DNA from: Rhodocollybia butyracea
Lineage: Eukaryota; Basidiomycota; Agaricomycetes; Agaricales; Omphalotaceae
Assembly: GCA_015501585.1 (NCBI GenBank)
Contig: JADNRY010000029.1
Span: 330,835-394,834 of the forward strand
DNA length: 64,000 nt
Direction of reading: 5' to 3'
Under the pieces are notes generated by a model. That model saw nothing but the letters and a program-made list of their open reading frames with translations. It did not search any database and was not told the origin of the DNA. This document shows positions 1 through 10,716 of this stretch, one piece after another. Position 1 is the stretch's first letter. Every line of letters begins with the position of its first letter. Made by a program: the position numbers and the translations under genes.

Positions 1-366
1 GAGTCTTTAGCTTTGGGAATAACACACGTCTGAAGAGTCTGAATGGCGCATCGAAACAAGATGAAAGGCCGAGTGCGGCGGAGGAAATACCAATGAGGGT
101 TTGGGTGTTGATATTAGTTACTACAGTTCAACGTTCAACGTTTAGATCGTCAGATTTGAAAGGTATAAGAGGTGGAACGACATACAATTTTGAAGGAGAT
201 AGAATAAAAGACAGGGAATTAACACATTGCAGATGATGAGAAACGTTATATAAAGCGCAATGGATATTTTGCGGTAGTGAAAGTGTAAATCTGGAAGAGT
301 GAGGACGTCGTCGGGGTCGTTAGGTTCGTTTATGGTATTCGACGCAGAGTCTATGCTGGGGGACAT
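1..366 (-). CDS. Membrane protein, 5' part of gene (runs off the window)
   Basis: This is the N-terminal part of a minus-strand gene that continues beyond base 1. Exon 1 (366-186) opens with MSPSIDSASN and holds one clear hydrophobic segment of about 25 residues, from about residue 36, after a short polar N-terminus. An intron with gtatgt donor and gtag acceptor fits at 185-121, and exon 2 (120 down to the edge) continues in frame with a second hydrophobic stretch (TQTLIGISSAALGLHLVS). The pattern resembles fungal multi-pass proteins of unknown function, but no domain is recognised. It is divergent from the gene at 550, with a 183 bp shared promoter region. The start is well supported because the ATG precedes a continuous exon; the C-terminal half is not visible. 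Confidence 0.5.
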
Positions 367-549
367 GTTTTGGGAGAGTAATGAAGGAAGAACATATAAC
401 TGACATGTACTAATAGGTTCATTAAGGGGGCGCCACAGCGCGTAGGTTATGACGTAGTGCTACTCCGACATTACCATGCTATTAATTAAAGCCCCTCTCT
501 GCTCCCCTTTAAAAGTCACTTCTTTCTCTCGCTTTCCTTTCATCCAATC

Positions 550-1472
550 ATGCCTTTCTTTCAAAGAACAATTTGGGGCTTCGACCTTTCTGAAATGCGA
601 TGGAACGCGTTCAAGGGAAAGAACATGTACGATAAGCGATGGCATCTCCGTCGTGAACGCCTCAGTATGTTCTTCTTTCTCTCCAATAAATCATCAACTA
701 AACTTCTCATAGTCGCCTACCAAATCGCCATGAACATCTGTCTAGCAGCAGAATGCACAGCAACGTATTCGCTGTCCAAATACGAAGATCTGCAGACACA
801 CGTCCAAGACTACGCGTTTACCCTCAATCCGCCGTTTGCCGTCGAGCTCCACAACGACGACATCATCGCTGCGCAGGTCCTCACCATCGTCTTCTGCGTC
901 TTCGTCGCCACCCTCTTTGGTGCCGATTTGTTCTTCCTGGTCTTGTGGCCCCGTCGGACATACCCCAAGTGGTACAATAACACCCGGCTGGCTTTGGCTG
1001 TGGGTATTACCCTCGGTGTATTTGCTGCTGCAATTATGAGCACTGTAAGTTCCTCGTGTATATCACTGGCTACGTCGCTTACTTTACGCGTAGATTGTTG
1101 TTGCGACACATTCCGCTTTCATCACAGGCGCACCGTTAGAAATGCAACAGCTGTATACCGATTTCTTCTTTAGACCACCGCTTAGTACGTCCCCATCCTT
1201 CCTTCGCTTATAAACCAACTAACCTATCTCTTAGGATATAACCAATGGGCAGTCAACATCGCCTACGTCTGCCTGCTTTGGATCGGATGGGTCTGCACAG
1301 TAGCTGCGTGAGTCTCTTTCCATCTTCCCTTATCACTGCGCTAATATTCACCAGCACGATACTCATGTTCTTGGGCGTATGGCACGAGATGGAGTATGGC
1401 ACCGAGCCCAAATCTCTACCCCTCGACGACGAAAAGGGCATCAATGGCCAAAGACGTTCTATCTCTCCGTGA
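550..1472 (+). CDS. Small four-helix integral membrane protein, unknown function
   Basis: Four exons join cleanly: 550-1044, 1094-1184, 1235-1307 and 1355-1472. The introns are 49, 50 and 47 bp with gtaagt, gtacgt and gtgagt donors. The product is about 258 residues. Predicted membrane segments lie near residues 50-68, 105-130, 142-160 and 205-235 (the last contains ILMFLGVW), with a basic N-terminus (RWHLRRERL) and an acidic C-terminal tail. Splicing restores one reading frame to a TGA at 1470. The family is not recognised; the topology resembles several orphan basidiomycete membrane proteins. Its promoter is shared with the divergent gene at 1-366. Confidence 0.65.
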
Positions 1473-1689
1473 TTTACGCAGCTTCTGGTCGACGGACACT
1501 ATATCCAGTAGCCATTCATTGTACTCACACAATCTGCATATGTATCCCTAGCTCTACCGTTGCGGACTTTCTCTCAAGGTAACTTGTATACCCCCTTATA
1601 GTAGGCCTAGATAGTGGTAATTAGCGTCGTTCTCGTAGAAAATAAACATCGTTCGAGTCAAAGCTGGGTATCTCGAATTCACGTGCTTC

Positions 1690-2570
1690 AATCTTCCTTT
1701 CGTTCTCGCCGCCACCAGCCAACTACGACTTTTCTCCATGGCTCCTTCAATCCTCAACCTGCTCGCCTACAGCTTTGAACGTTTTGAACGTTTTGAACCT
1801 CACACAAATCGAAGGTTTCCGAGAGAAATGTAGTCGCTCTAGACGTCAAGTTCCTCAATTCATTCACAGCGGGGTCATCTCTTGGGTCGAATCCTTATTC
1901 TTATTCTTATTCTTTCGTGATGGAACTGTAGGAACTCGCGAATGCTATTGGAAGCCTTGCATTTCTTCGTCATCTCCATCACCATCGTCTTCTCCTTGCT
2001 ACTCAGGATACTCATGCTACGAAAGCTACCAAGACTACCAAGACCTCAACAATATCACAGGACCACGCTCTGCTCTGACCATCCCCGCCATAACCCGTTC
2101 GGCCTACGCTACCTCGTATCTCGCGAAATCCGGAAGAGGCGAAATCGCGTTTGGGCTTTTAGAGGCGCTTTTGGGGGATACACTTAGCACTACGCTACAG
2201 GGCGATAGGATTATGACAGATCTCCTTTGTAGTGGCAATGGCGAAAATGAAAATGAAGAGGATAAATGAAGAGGATATTTGTAGAGAAAAGTGAAAGTGA
2301 AATGGCTGTTATCAAGATCTGGTATGTGCGCTCAAGTTTACATACTTCTACCGAGGATATTAAACATGGCTGTTATCCAGTTAACCTTTCAGTAGGACAC
2401 GTTCCAAGCGCGAAAACAAAAAAGAGAGCCTGAAGTCCTCTAAATCTCCCAAATCACCCAAATCACCCCTTCAAGGACTCTCCCTCTCACTCTTCTAAAA
2501 AAAATCCAGAGACCCGGAACAGTGGAAGGGCTACTTACCCGAACGCATTTCTGTCCCCACTCCGAGTCGG
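1690..2570 (+). pseudogene. Decayed copy of the gene at 10717 (lost start codon)
   Basis: This stretch is a same-strand relative of 10690-11790. The peptide PTALNVLNVLNLTQIEGFRE matches the other copy's PTALNLNVLNVIEIDGFRE, and similarity continues through the VPQ.I..G...W.ES block, the SGRG..AF.LLE.LLG block and the ATGGCTGTTATCCAG tract near 2365. Where the better copy has its ATG (ACCATGTCAGAC), this copy reads ACCAGCCAAC, so the initiation codon is gone. The downstream Lys/Ser/Pro tail (SLKSSKSPKSP) reaches a stop before the DPE motif. I infer a pseudogene. The function of the family is unknown. Confidence 0.55.
1690..2570 (+). repeat. Direct repeat, 5' copy (partner 10690-11790)
   Basis: The interval is about 0.9 kb of diverged direct duplication, with the partner about 9 kb downstream on the same strand. 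Identity is patchy but collinear over promoter-proximal, coding and 3' portions. The partner has extra sequence near 10915-11030 and 11400-11580. No terminal repeats or target duplications were seen, which favours gene duplication over transposition. Confidence 0.6.
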
Positions 2571-3532
2571 CTAGCAGTCATGTTTTTGTTGAGCAATATC
2601 ACAGGCGACGAGTACGGGCCACACGATGCGTTATAGTGGCGAGCGAGTGAGTTGTGCCAAGAGACTAGAACCGGCGTTGAATCACGCTAATTGACCATTT
2701 TTATCAAATATACTGAAACCTGACGGGAAGCCATCCAGTGTCAGAGATGTTGTTACAGCTGTATTCCGAGGGGCCATTCTCTTGTAGTTCACGCCTACCA
2801 CGAAGGAGGACGAGCCTGTACTAGCTAGGTCTGCCAGTGTCCTCAACCTTGAACTGAAGGTGTGAGTCGGCGAATGGTCTCCCGCAGGTAATCCAATTCG
2901 GGCAACGAGTTCAACTAGGTCCAACTCCATTTCAGGGTTTCTTTTTGAGTGAAACAATATAAAAACTTACAAACTGGGAAACATATGTAAGTTAGATTTG
3001 ATCCAGGATCAAACTGTTTTACCAATGCTAACTTAACAGTGCGCTACATTGTCGTCGACGCCCATCGCACTATGCACGCGCAAAACTAAAACTGTATAAA
3101 TCCTCTTGTGCTTCCAGATGCCCCGAGGCATGAGCTCCCATGCATATAGTTGGCGCGCGCGAATAATTTTGTCAGTAAATGCAGCATCGGTTTGTGGCTG
3201 GCCCCTGCTTGTCCCTGTTCATCGATATCACGCATCAAGACGACGTATGATTGAAAAAAACTCTGAATTTCGAGGTGTTTATTAGATTGACGAGCCTGCA
3301 GGCCAACACCACGAGACACCTCAAGCGTAATAACCAGAGCATATAAGCATACTAGTGTATAACAGGAGATAACAGGCTGTACACAGCCGAACATGAAACA
3401 AGTGCTAAACGGCGGCCGAAGAGTTCCATCGCAGTACTTAAAGAGGAACCGATCTCTAACGCCTCCCCCATCTTGCTGGTCAAGTTCCTCGTACTAGTCA
3501 AAAAGATATCTCTTGCTTCCGAAACCAAAAAA
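2571..3532. other. Intergenic stretch, nothing supported
   Basis: Only short overlapping open frames with no splice-consistent extension occur here. The minus-strand frames at 2682-2957 and 3086-3394 have no recognisable domain, no upstream promoter elements and no homologous block elsewhere in the window. Confidence 0.4.
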
Positions 3533-4277
3533 ATGCGCTTCACATTCGCTGCCGCCACTCTCTTCGGATACCTGCTCTCCACTGACATATGTGCTGCAAA
3601 ACCAATCTCCGTTAGTTCTCCAGTTCTCCAACTGTCCATACGTGGTTTTGAGTGTTCATCTTACAGGCTCGACGTGATTTGAGCAGTATTTCCGAAGGGA
3701 TCACTGCTCGGTCTGCTACCAAACTGATCACTCCGATTCGCCGGGGTTCCCCCACCGGTCCTCATGCTGCTAAAGTCGACGAGCACGCTCCAAAGCATTA
3801 TCCAGTCGACTGGGTGGAATTGGGAGAAGGAGGAGGGGAAGAACCCGATCTTCCCACTGTCGAACATACAGAGGATCGCATTCGCTGGGCTCTGGAATTG
3901 GCCAAAGTAATTCCCTCATGGGAATGGGCATCTTTTAAATATCCCTCAAGGGATCCGCAATATATTGCACTTGGGAGGCCCAAACCATTTTCCCCAGTCA
4001 AGGATTCGCACGGACTTTGTTTCACATGTGAGAAACATTGGGGTATGCAGACTTATACGGTGAACAAGTACTATTGTTCGACGAGAAGAACGACCTTGTG
4101 TATCCTCCACTAACAGCCACGGACCCCGAGGTAGCTCCACTAACAGCCGCGGAGCACAAGGCAGCACTCCAGATCAAATCGAAGTTGGTACCGCTCTTCT
4201 TGAAGGCTAAAAAGGCGAAAAGCGTAGTCGATAAGGATAGCGCGAACAGCCTAGTTCTGCCACTACGACCGCACTGA
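3533..4277 (+). CDS. Small secreted protein candidate, about 200 residues
   Basis: Exon 1 starts at ATG 3533 with a signal peptide of about 20 residues (MRFTFAAATLFGYLLSTDIC, cleavage near CAA-KP). A 56 bp intron (3611-3666) follows. The body is polar and contains SPTGPHAAKVDEHAPKHYP, DWVELGEGGGEE and a Trp-rich part ending LCFT. Sequence after 4050 continues in another frame (LYGEQVLLFDEKNDLVYPP) to a stop at 4277. A 23-base segment 4028-4050 (gtgaga...gcag) would restore the frame if removed, but that is unusually short for an intron. The alternatives are a longer intron or a frameshift. No known domain was seen. I infer extracellular location from the signal peptide only. Confidence 0.5.
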
Positions 4278-4520
4278 GATGCGTGTATTTTGAGAAGAAG
4301 GAAGCTCTTGGTCTTGTTGACATTACCTTGAATTGATTTTAGTACCCGTATCGGCATGTATGTACAATGTTCAGGGTATTGTATTAAAAACACTGTTTGC
4401 TGCCAGCTGAAGCTACATTCGTTTGCGAAGGGCTAACAAGCCAACTCATAAATAAATAAAATATAAATGAATGAACCAAAAGGAAAGGAGAGGACTAGAC
4501 GCAAGCCCCACGTCTATCTT

Positions 4521-5360
4521 CTAATGCTCAACGGAAATAGAGAAAAACTGGACTTCCGAAGGACTCGAGCCCTGATTATAGTTTCCCACTTTGAAATAAC
4601 TATCAGGCGCATCCAACTCGAACGTATCGAGCGTGTGGAACTCCCCATTGATAGCGATTTTCAGTGTTCCCCCCGCATACTCGATTTCATACGTGAAAAC
4701 CGTCCCGACGGAGACGTTTGCGAGTGAGGTGAAAACCTCGTTTCCGCCTGTACGCGTTTGTTCTACGCCAACGGATATATCGCCACCAGAGTTGTAATAC
4801 AGCTCGCACACGGGCTTGCTCGAAACTGAATCGTCGATGTGTATTTGACCTATATATGAAGGTTTAGAACAAAAACCCTGGAGTGCAAAAATCGATGAGG
4901 ATTAACCTATAACTGTGCCTCGGTTGCTGTTATCAGCTTCGGTCATGTTGAGTTTGACGGTTAAGCGGTTCGTGGCGGCTTTGGGGCTCCAGCTAGTTGG
5001 GTCTCCGGTGGAAGGATCGACCTCACGGAGCTCGGTACGGCAATGGAGGGAGTTGGCTGTCGTGACACAGCCGGCGGAGCTAGGGGACCCAGGGACTTTC
5101 ATGATGAGGGCGCCGTCACCACTTTGGGTGAAAAAGTAGTCGGGGTTCTCGTATCCGGAGCAGCCTTGGAGGGAGGCGCTGGATATCGTCTTTGGGTCTC
5201 CCTTGAAACCAATGGGAAGCTGCAGTTCCCAGAAGGAGAGGTCGAAGTTTCCGCCTGGAGCACAGTCTGGGTTGATTTCGGCAGTGATTGAAGAGGTGAG
5301 GAGAAGGAGTGTGGCGAGCCTCGTAAGAGTGGTGGGCTTGGTGAAGGAGAAGGAAGCCAT
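4521..5360 (-). CDS. Secreted polysaccharide lyase family 7 (alginate/polyuronate lyase)
   Basis: Two exons (5360-4907 and 4849-4521) are joined across a 57 bp intron. The product is about 260 residues with a signal peptide (FTKPTTLTRLATLLLLTSSITA). The domain carries the three PL7 hallmarks in order: RTELRE near residue 108, QIHID directly after the splice, and YFKVGNYNQ near the C-terminus. In PL7 enzymes these supply the Arg, Gln/His and Tyr of the active site for beta-elimination of uronic-acid polymers. The fold is a single-domain beta-jelly roll; length is typical and no binding module is attached. The physiological substrate is uncertain: fungal relatives may act on glucuronan-like or algal/bacterial polyuronates. 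The start is fixed by the signal peptide. Confidence 0.88.
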
Positions 5361-6554
5361 TTGGAAATTGGGGGGTAGGGAAGGATATTGAATATAGTTC
5401 TTTATTGACCCCTTTTATAATGAAACTACTTCGCGAGTCGATCGTGAAACCTAAGCGCTACAGCCTTTTTTTTGACAGAGCGGACTTGCCTTTTCTGGCA
5501 CCTCCTTACAATATGTAATATGGCGTTGAGTACTTGAGTCCTGATATAGTTCTCTCAGCCGCGCATCCTTCGTTAGTTACTCGCCAATAGAAAATCGCGA
5601 GAGGTGGTTTATGGGCCAAGGGTATATCGAATATCCAGGAAACGTCAAGCTGTTTCGAACGTATCCAAAGGAATTTTCTTTCAAACATCGTTGTCAGAAG
5701 GTTCAAAACATCTTAGACTGGTGAATGACAAGAGATTCTGCCAGAGTCGGAGTCGGAGTGATACAGATACAGTACAAGAGTTTCATGCGTCATCGTTGTT
5801 AAACTTCAGTCTTCAGTGATAAATACCATACTTGAAACAGACTCGGATCAGAATGCATGATATACATATGCAATGGCCCAATGGAATCGTACAGTGTATG
5901 TGGCCAGCGGGACAGTCTTTTCTGCTTCGCCTCACCTCATTGTGTAGACAGGTGTAGACGCACACATCTATCGTGATCTGATCGTTGTGATCACCCTATC
6001 TTGCCATTGTCGAGGATACTTAGTCTGAAATTGTAAGTTGATAAGAGTCCCCGCCAAAATGGAACAGAAATCTTGACTATAGTTTTCATCTGAATTCCGC
6101 CATGCAGAGTCAAGTGTCAAGATGATTCTGACTCAACTCCAACGGCCGTAACATATCCACCCAGCGCGTAGCGCGAGCTTCTGAAGGTTTCCGTTTCTCT
6201 GAGAAAGTTTGTTATTAGATGCCAATGAGGCGAGAAATCTCCCGAATGCTTCAGACTTTCGTACGTTTCATAAAACTGCTATTTGACCTTCTCTCACCTT
6301 CTCCTACCTTCTATGCATGATATGTAACCCCTTCCTTCGCTGCAGATTTTTGGCCCTCTGATATAACGTGTACTATTTTTAAAAATTGGAGATTGTCCAA
6401 GTACTTATTTTGTACATGTTCAAGAACATACTTCTGTTCCCTTGCGGGACCCCACCATATGGCAGAGCCGAGTATAAATCTATCTATCTATCTACTGCAA
6501 CAGAGAGAATGTACTTGTGCCTACGAGCTCATGGTGACTTCAAGCGAGTCCAAG
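5361..6554. other. Intergenic stretch with a short TCTA microsatellite
   Basis: About 1.2 kb upstream of the PL7 gene has no convincing coding sequence. A short (TCTA) run lies near 6479-6495. The last ~50 bases (6503-6554) are coding-like on the minus strand: they continue the reading frame of the gene at 7980-10509 once the transposon at 6557-7804 is removed (see that gene). Confidence 0.5.
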
Positions 6555-7806
6555 TAAGATAGGCGACATCAGGAACGGGCAATATTGCTAAGCAGTGACA
6601 GTCACGTGTCACGCGTTACGTGACGCGCCAAAATCGACTCTTGGGGGAAAAAAAAAAATCCATTGTTATCATAATACTATTTAAATGCTTCCCGAGCCTT
6701 CTGTAGCATCTCTGGTGGCAAAGTGCGATGTGCATGATATCTCCTATTGGCCCAGGCTGCTTGACTGCCAGTAAGACCTTCTTGATATGCATGAATGAAT
6801 TGAGCAGCTCGGTTTGCATAACTATAAGTAAATTTGGAAAATTAGTGATCAGACTCTGTTATGAGATAATTAGTTACTATACCGGCAAATTTGAAGAAGA
6901 GGGACATCATCCAAGCAAGCACGCACATTGGCGCGCATAGTTTTCATGTCTGATGATGCCTTTTCCTTTGAGCGGTAGCAGAACTTTCAGGCACTGTGCC
7001 CATTCTGCAACTTGTCACAGAAAGCTTGCAGAGTAGTCTCGTCTTTTATCTCATCATCACTGGAGTCATCTCCAGCCCCAGTTATGTCTTTCCAGTCCCA
7101 GCCTGGTATGTGATGTTCCTCTTCCAAAAGCATGAACCTGGTAATAATGTCATTTGCCTCTGGCACAAACTCGAGATCTTCCTCTGTAATGACTGGCAAA
7201 GCTCCAACTGGGTTTTCAACACTCAGAGGACTGGAACTGGATGAGTTATTAGCAGAAGTTCTGCTTCCTAGCCTTGCTTCATTGGCTTTGACTAGGTTAT
7301 CAAGTCGGTAGGCTTTATTTTTCGAAGCTGGCATAGTGGGGAGTTTGGAGCAGATGAAAGTCAACACAGAATTCAAGTGTAGATATTTAAAAACATGCTC
7401 GAATCAGTATCATGATGTAAAATACACCCCAAATCAGCATCTTGATGTAGAGAGCACACATCGAGTCGATGTAACACAGCCTGTCAAGGGCATGTGACCT
7501 GCCATATATGGTATATCCTTTATCTTATCATGCCACGTGATTGCGCCAAAACCTTGGGTGAAATTTCGAACTTTGTTCCCTGACACTTACAACAGAGTTT
7601 TAAGATGAATTAAAAAAAATCAATTTTTCGGCCACTGAGGAATTATATTAGCAAATTTTTTTCATACAATCTGCTTGGATAGGCTCTAAGAACAATTTGT
7701 TGGAAGGATTTTACATGGAATGAAGATGGGACCACAGAATATCGTGTTCGTTGTTGTCACTGTGACTGCTTAGTAATATCGCCCGTTCCTGATGTCGCCT
7801 ATCTTA
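6555..7806. mobile_element. Non-autonomous DNA transposon with TA target duplication
   Basis: Both ends carry the same inverted sequence AGATAGGCGACATCAGGAAC, with about 45 bases of near-perfect terminal inverted repeat (left 6557-6602, right 7759-7804), each bounded by TA (6555-6556 and 7805-7806). The 1,248 bp interior contains a damaged minus-strand gene but no DDE transposase. TA duplication is typical of the Tc1/mariner/pogo superfamily; assignment to a family is inference. The insertion lies at the 3' end of the gene at 7980-10509. Deleting the element and one TA turns the premature TAA back into a sense codon followed by LDSLEVTMSS and a TAG. Confidence 0.88.
6677..7334 (-). pseudogene. 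Passenger gene of the TA transposon, interrupted by one in-frame stop
   Basis: The reading frame begins MPASKNKAYRLDNLVKANE and runs through a Ser-rich and acidic middle. It meets TGA at 6987-6989, yet the same frame then continues (KFCYRSKEKASSDMKTM) to a 61 bp intron (6892-6832). It closes with YANRAAQFIHAYQEGLTGS and SQAAWANRRYHAHRTLPPEM before TAG 6677. One nonsense mutation therefore separates two coding-like halves of about 115 and 85 residues. The basic, Trp/Tyr/His-containing tail suggests nucleic-acid binding, but no named domain is recognised. I infer a relic of an accessory protein of an autonomous relative. Confidence 0.55.
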
Positions 7807-7979
7807 TTCTTTAGCTAAACGATCGTTGTTTGCCGAAAGACGTGCGGCATCTTTGTTAAACTTGAGCTTTGGGCGCCATTCGTTGGTTGTATAGATTGTC
7901 CCAGATGGCGCAGAGGACATGATTTGTCCCAAGCGGGTTTGAAACCATTGCTCTGCATCCCTTGACCAATATCCACAGT

Positions 7980-10509
7980 TCAACCGCAGACCTTCCAAGC
8001 AGCTGGTCTTGGCCACCAGGATCGAAACGATGTTTGCATTGTGCCATCTTTTGACTTGATGCCTAAGGACTCGGAAAGAATGTTAGCTTGAGTTGCAAAT
8101 TAAACAAAGAGGCCTACCAGTTACCACCTCATACGTGCCGCAAATAAGGTCGACTTCCTCTTCAGTGAGCTTGTCATCCCAGAACGCGTGGTTTTGTGTT
8201 TGATCCCATAAGCAAAAGGCTTTCTCGCTTGAGGTAAGAGCATTCACTGTCGGTCCATCAAAAACATCATTCTCGTTGACGATATCTCGGGCGAGCCGAG
8301 CAACAAGTCCGCCGCTCAACAGTGCGGCTCGCCCCCTAGCCGAGCGAAGAAACTCATTACGGCGGTGTTCATAAGCGCGATATTCCTCCATCCTGGGCGA
8401 AAATCCAGCAGGGCGAATCCCTAGTGCGCCGACCCGCCTCGTTGGAGGCGCTATATATTGCTGAGGACGAGTGTAAGGCTTCAAGGTTCTGAAAGGCACT
8501 CCCTCCTTGAGCAAGCATTTCATAATGTCCACAGTTTTGGGTCCCCAGTTTCTACGCGCAATTTCTAAAACGGTGGAAGCATTTGGAATGGCAAGCGCAA
8601 AGGGCTCGTCATAAGATGCCTCCTGCGCTTTGATGAGGAAGTAGTCGCATATGAAATCCATCTCGAATGGGATCCCAGGCCTAGATTGACTGTTCGCCAA
8701 ATCACAGCACCTTGGAGCCCCGGAGAGATCCTTTGCTTGTAACAAGTCGAAGAAAAAAGCACACATTTGGTGTTCGGAGGCTTGGTTGCGAACTGGAGGT
8801 TTGGGAGGACGCCCTGATCCAATCATGTCCAACATCTGCCCCCATACCTTTGTGGAAAAGACCACAGGACGGTCAGAGGGGATGGTATCCTGAGCAATGA
8901 AACCAAAGCGATGGAAGGCAACATCGTCAATGGCATCCTGAAATTCAAACACCACGTTACCTGGTGTGGCTTGCATCCGGCTGTGAAGGCGAGCAATATA
9001 TGATTGGGATGAGGTGGACCCAGCAGTAGGGACGAGAACATCATCTACTGGATAAAAGATGTTGTCTTCCTCATCATCAAAACCTGGCTCATAGGTATCA
9101 TTTGGATCCAGGTCTGTGCAAACCTCCCATTCGTCCGCCACGGACTCATAGTATCGCCGGTTGGGCCCATATCTCTCCCAGATACTTTCGTAGTTTCCTC
9201 TCCCTGCGGCGCACCGGACTCTCACTCCCTCAACCAGATCCCAGTAATAGACACGAGCCTCTTTACGGCCGGGAGGTCGGTCTAGCCGAACATTTTCTTC
9301 GCGCTGTAGCCGAGACTGGCGGTCAACAGGAGTCTCAGAGGCGATGGCTTTTATGCGGTGATCGTTTCGACGCTTTATGAATTCATGAATGGTTTCATTT
9401 GCGAGTGGCTGGGTTCTGCCCATGAGGTGAGGAATGCGTAGTGGGGGATTCGCGACGAGCGTCTCATTAGCAACAACAGACGGGAAAACATAAGGAGCAA
9501 TCTCAGACTTAAGAGACTCGACATTAGACCGAGTTGGTGCAGAAATAAGCAAAGTCAAGGCTTTTGGTATTTGCGCTTTGTACCAGGTGTCCAGAGTGCC
9601 CCAACACAGCACCAAAGGCATATTAGCGTCAAAGAACACTGGAATCAGTGGAATGCAACTGCGATCGTTAACATTCATGTATACCCCAGCCATTGGTATT
9701 TCCAGGATTTGATAAAAGTAAGATAGCCACTCCGAACTAATGGACGATTCCTTTTGCAAACGATCCTGCCATTCGAATCTCGAAGCGACAGGTCCGCGAC
9801 GAAGTTGGGCGTACTCATTTTGCCTGGCACTCCAAAATGGATTTGGGTCAGGCAAATGGGTACGATCGCTCTGAAGTAGTGCAACCCACTTCTTTTCCAT
9901 ATGATACAGCATTTTCAGAAAGAACGATATGGCCGCTATCAGTGGAACAAACGCCTGGTGGGATCTCCACGCTGCCCATCGAGCCTGCTTCTCTGTTTTC
10001 CAAGCCAAACAATATCCGTATTGTCGAGGATACGACCAGAAGCGAAAACCAGGGGTTAGACCTAGGGGATTGACGCGTCTGCATGCGCCAAGGGAAACTC
10101 TCATATTCCCCTCTAAAGACTCCCAGTCGTCTCTCAATGATGGGTTGAGAACGTAAAGATGGCTCCGTTCATCAAGTTCAATTGGTAATACGTCGATGTT
10201 GTAGTCAAGACATCGGAGAAATTGGCATTTGAAAGGGTTGGAACTAGGTGCAAAGCCCAAGAAAGGCAGAGATGAGACGAACCAGCCAGGTTTATCAAAA
10301 TGAGGCAGAACTAGGGCGCGGGAATCGGGATCTGGAGATTGAGTTTCAGGAGGGACCGTTGGATAATTATGAGGTTTGGGGCCAACAAAAGTGAAAACTC
10401 GAGGTGAAATCGAGTCAGGTAGAGATTGAGCTTTGACTTCGATTAAGGCGTGGATGTATGGGCTCGAAGGTTTTGTATCTGGTTTACAGGTTGCGATGCA
10501 GTAGTCCAT
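7980..10509 (-). CDS. Large unknown protein; 3' end hit by frameshift and transposon
   Basis: Exon 1 (10509-8118) encodes about 797 residues in one frame, beginning MDYCIATCKPDTKPSSPYIH. A 55 bp intron (8117-8063) leads to a terminal exon that stops at TGA 7980. Just past that stop another frame reads LNCGYWSRDAEQWFQTRL and runs to 7804, so one base appears missing around 7982-7986. The transposon at 6557-7804 then supplies a premature TAA. The protein is rich in Trp, Arg and Tyr, with an acidic patch (GFDDEEDNIFYPVDD) near residue 475. No signal peptide, membrane segment or catalytic motif is recognised. It resembles orphan, multi-copy Agaricomycete proteins. Probably functional only if the C-terminal ~75 residues are dispensable; otherwise a young pseudogene. 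Confidence 0.75.
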
Positions 10510-10716
10510 TGTAGGAGGATTTTAAGTAGGTGGTGAGTGCAGTTGGATTACCTATCCTCGAGTGGGCAGAAGTTTTTCCCTTAGTCAAACCAAGAGAACA
10601 ACGGCATGAGAAACAAATGAGATTGAGCATGCAGGCAGACACCGGACCGGGATATCTAATCTCTGTCTGATCACACCAACGGAAAAATCGACGACGCTGC
10701 CTTTCTCGCCTCCACC

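Noticed and set aside
810..1109. Minus-strand open frame opposite the membrane-protein gene at 550
   Set aside because: It is a shadow of the spliced plus-strand gene, with no domain or splice support.
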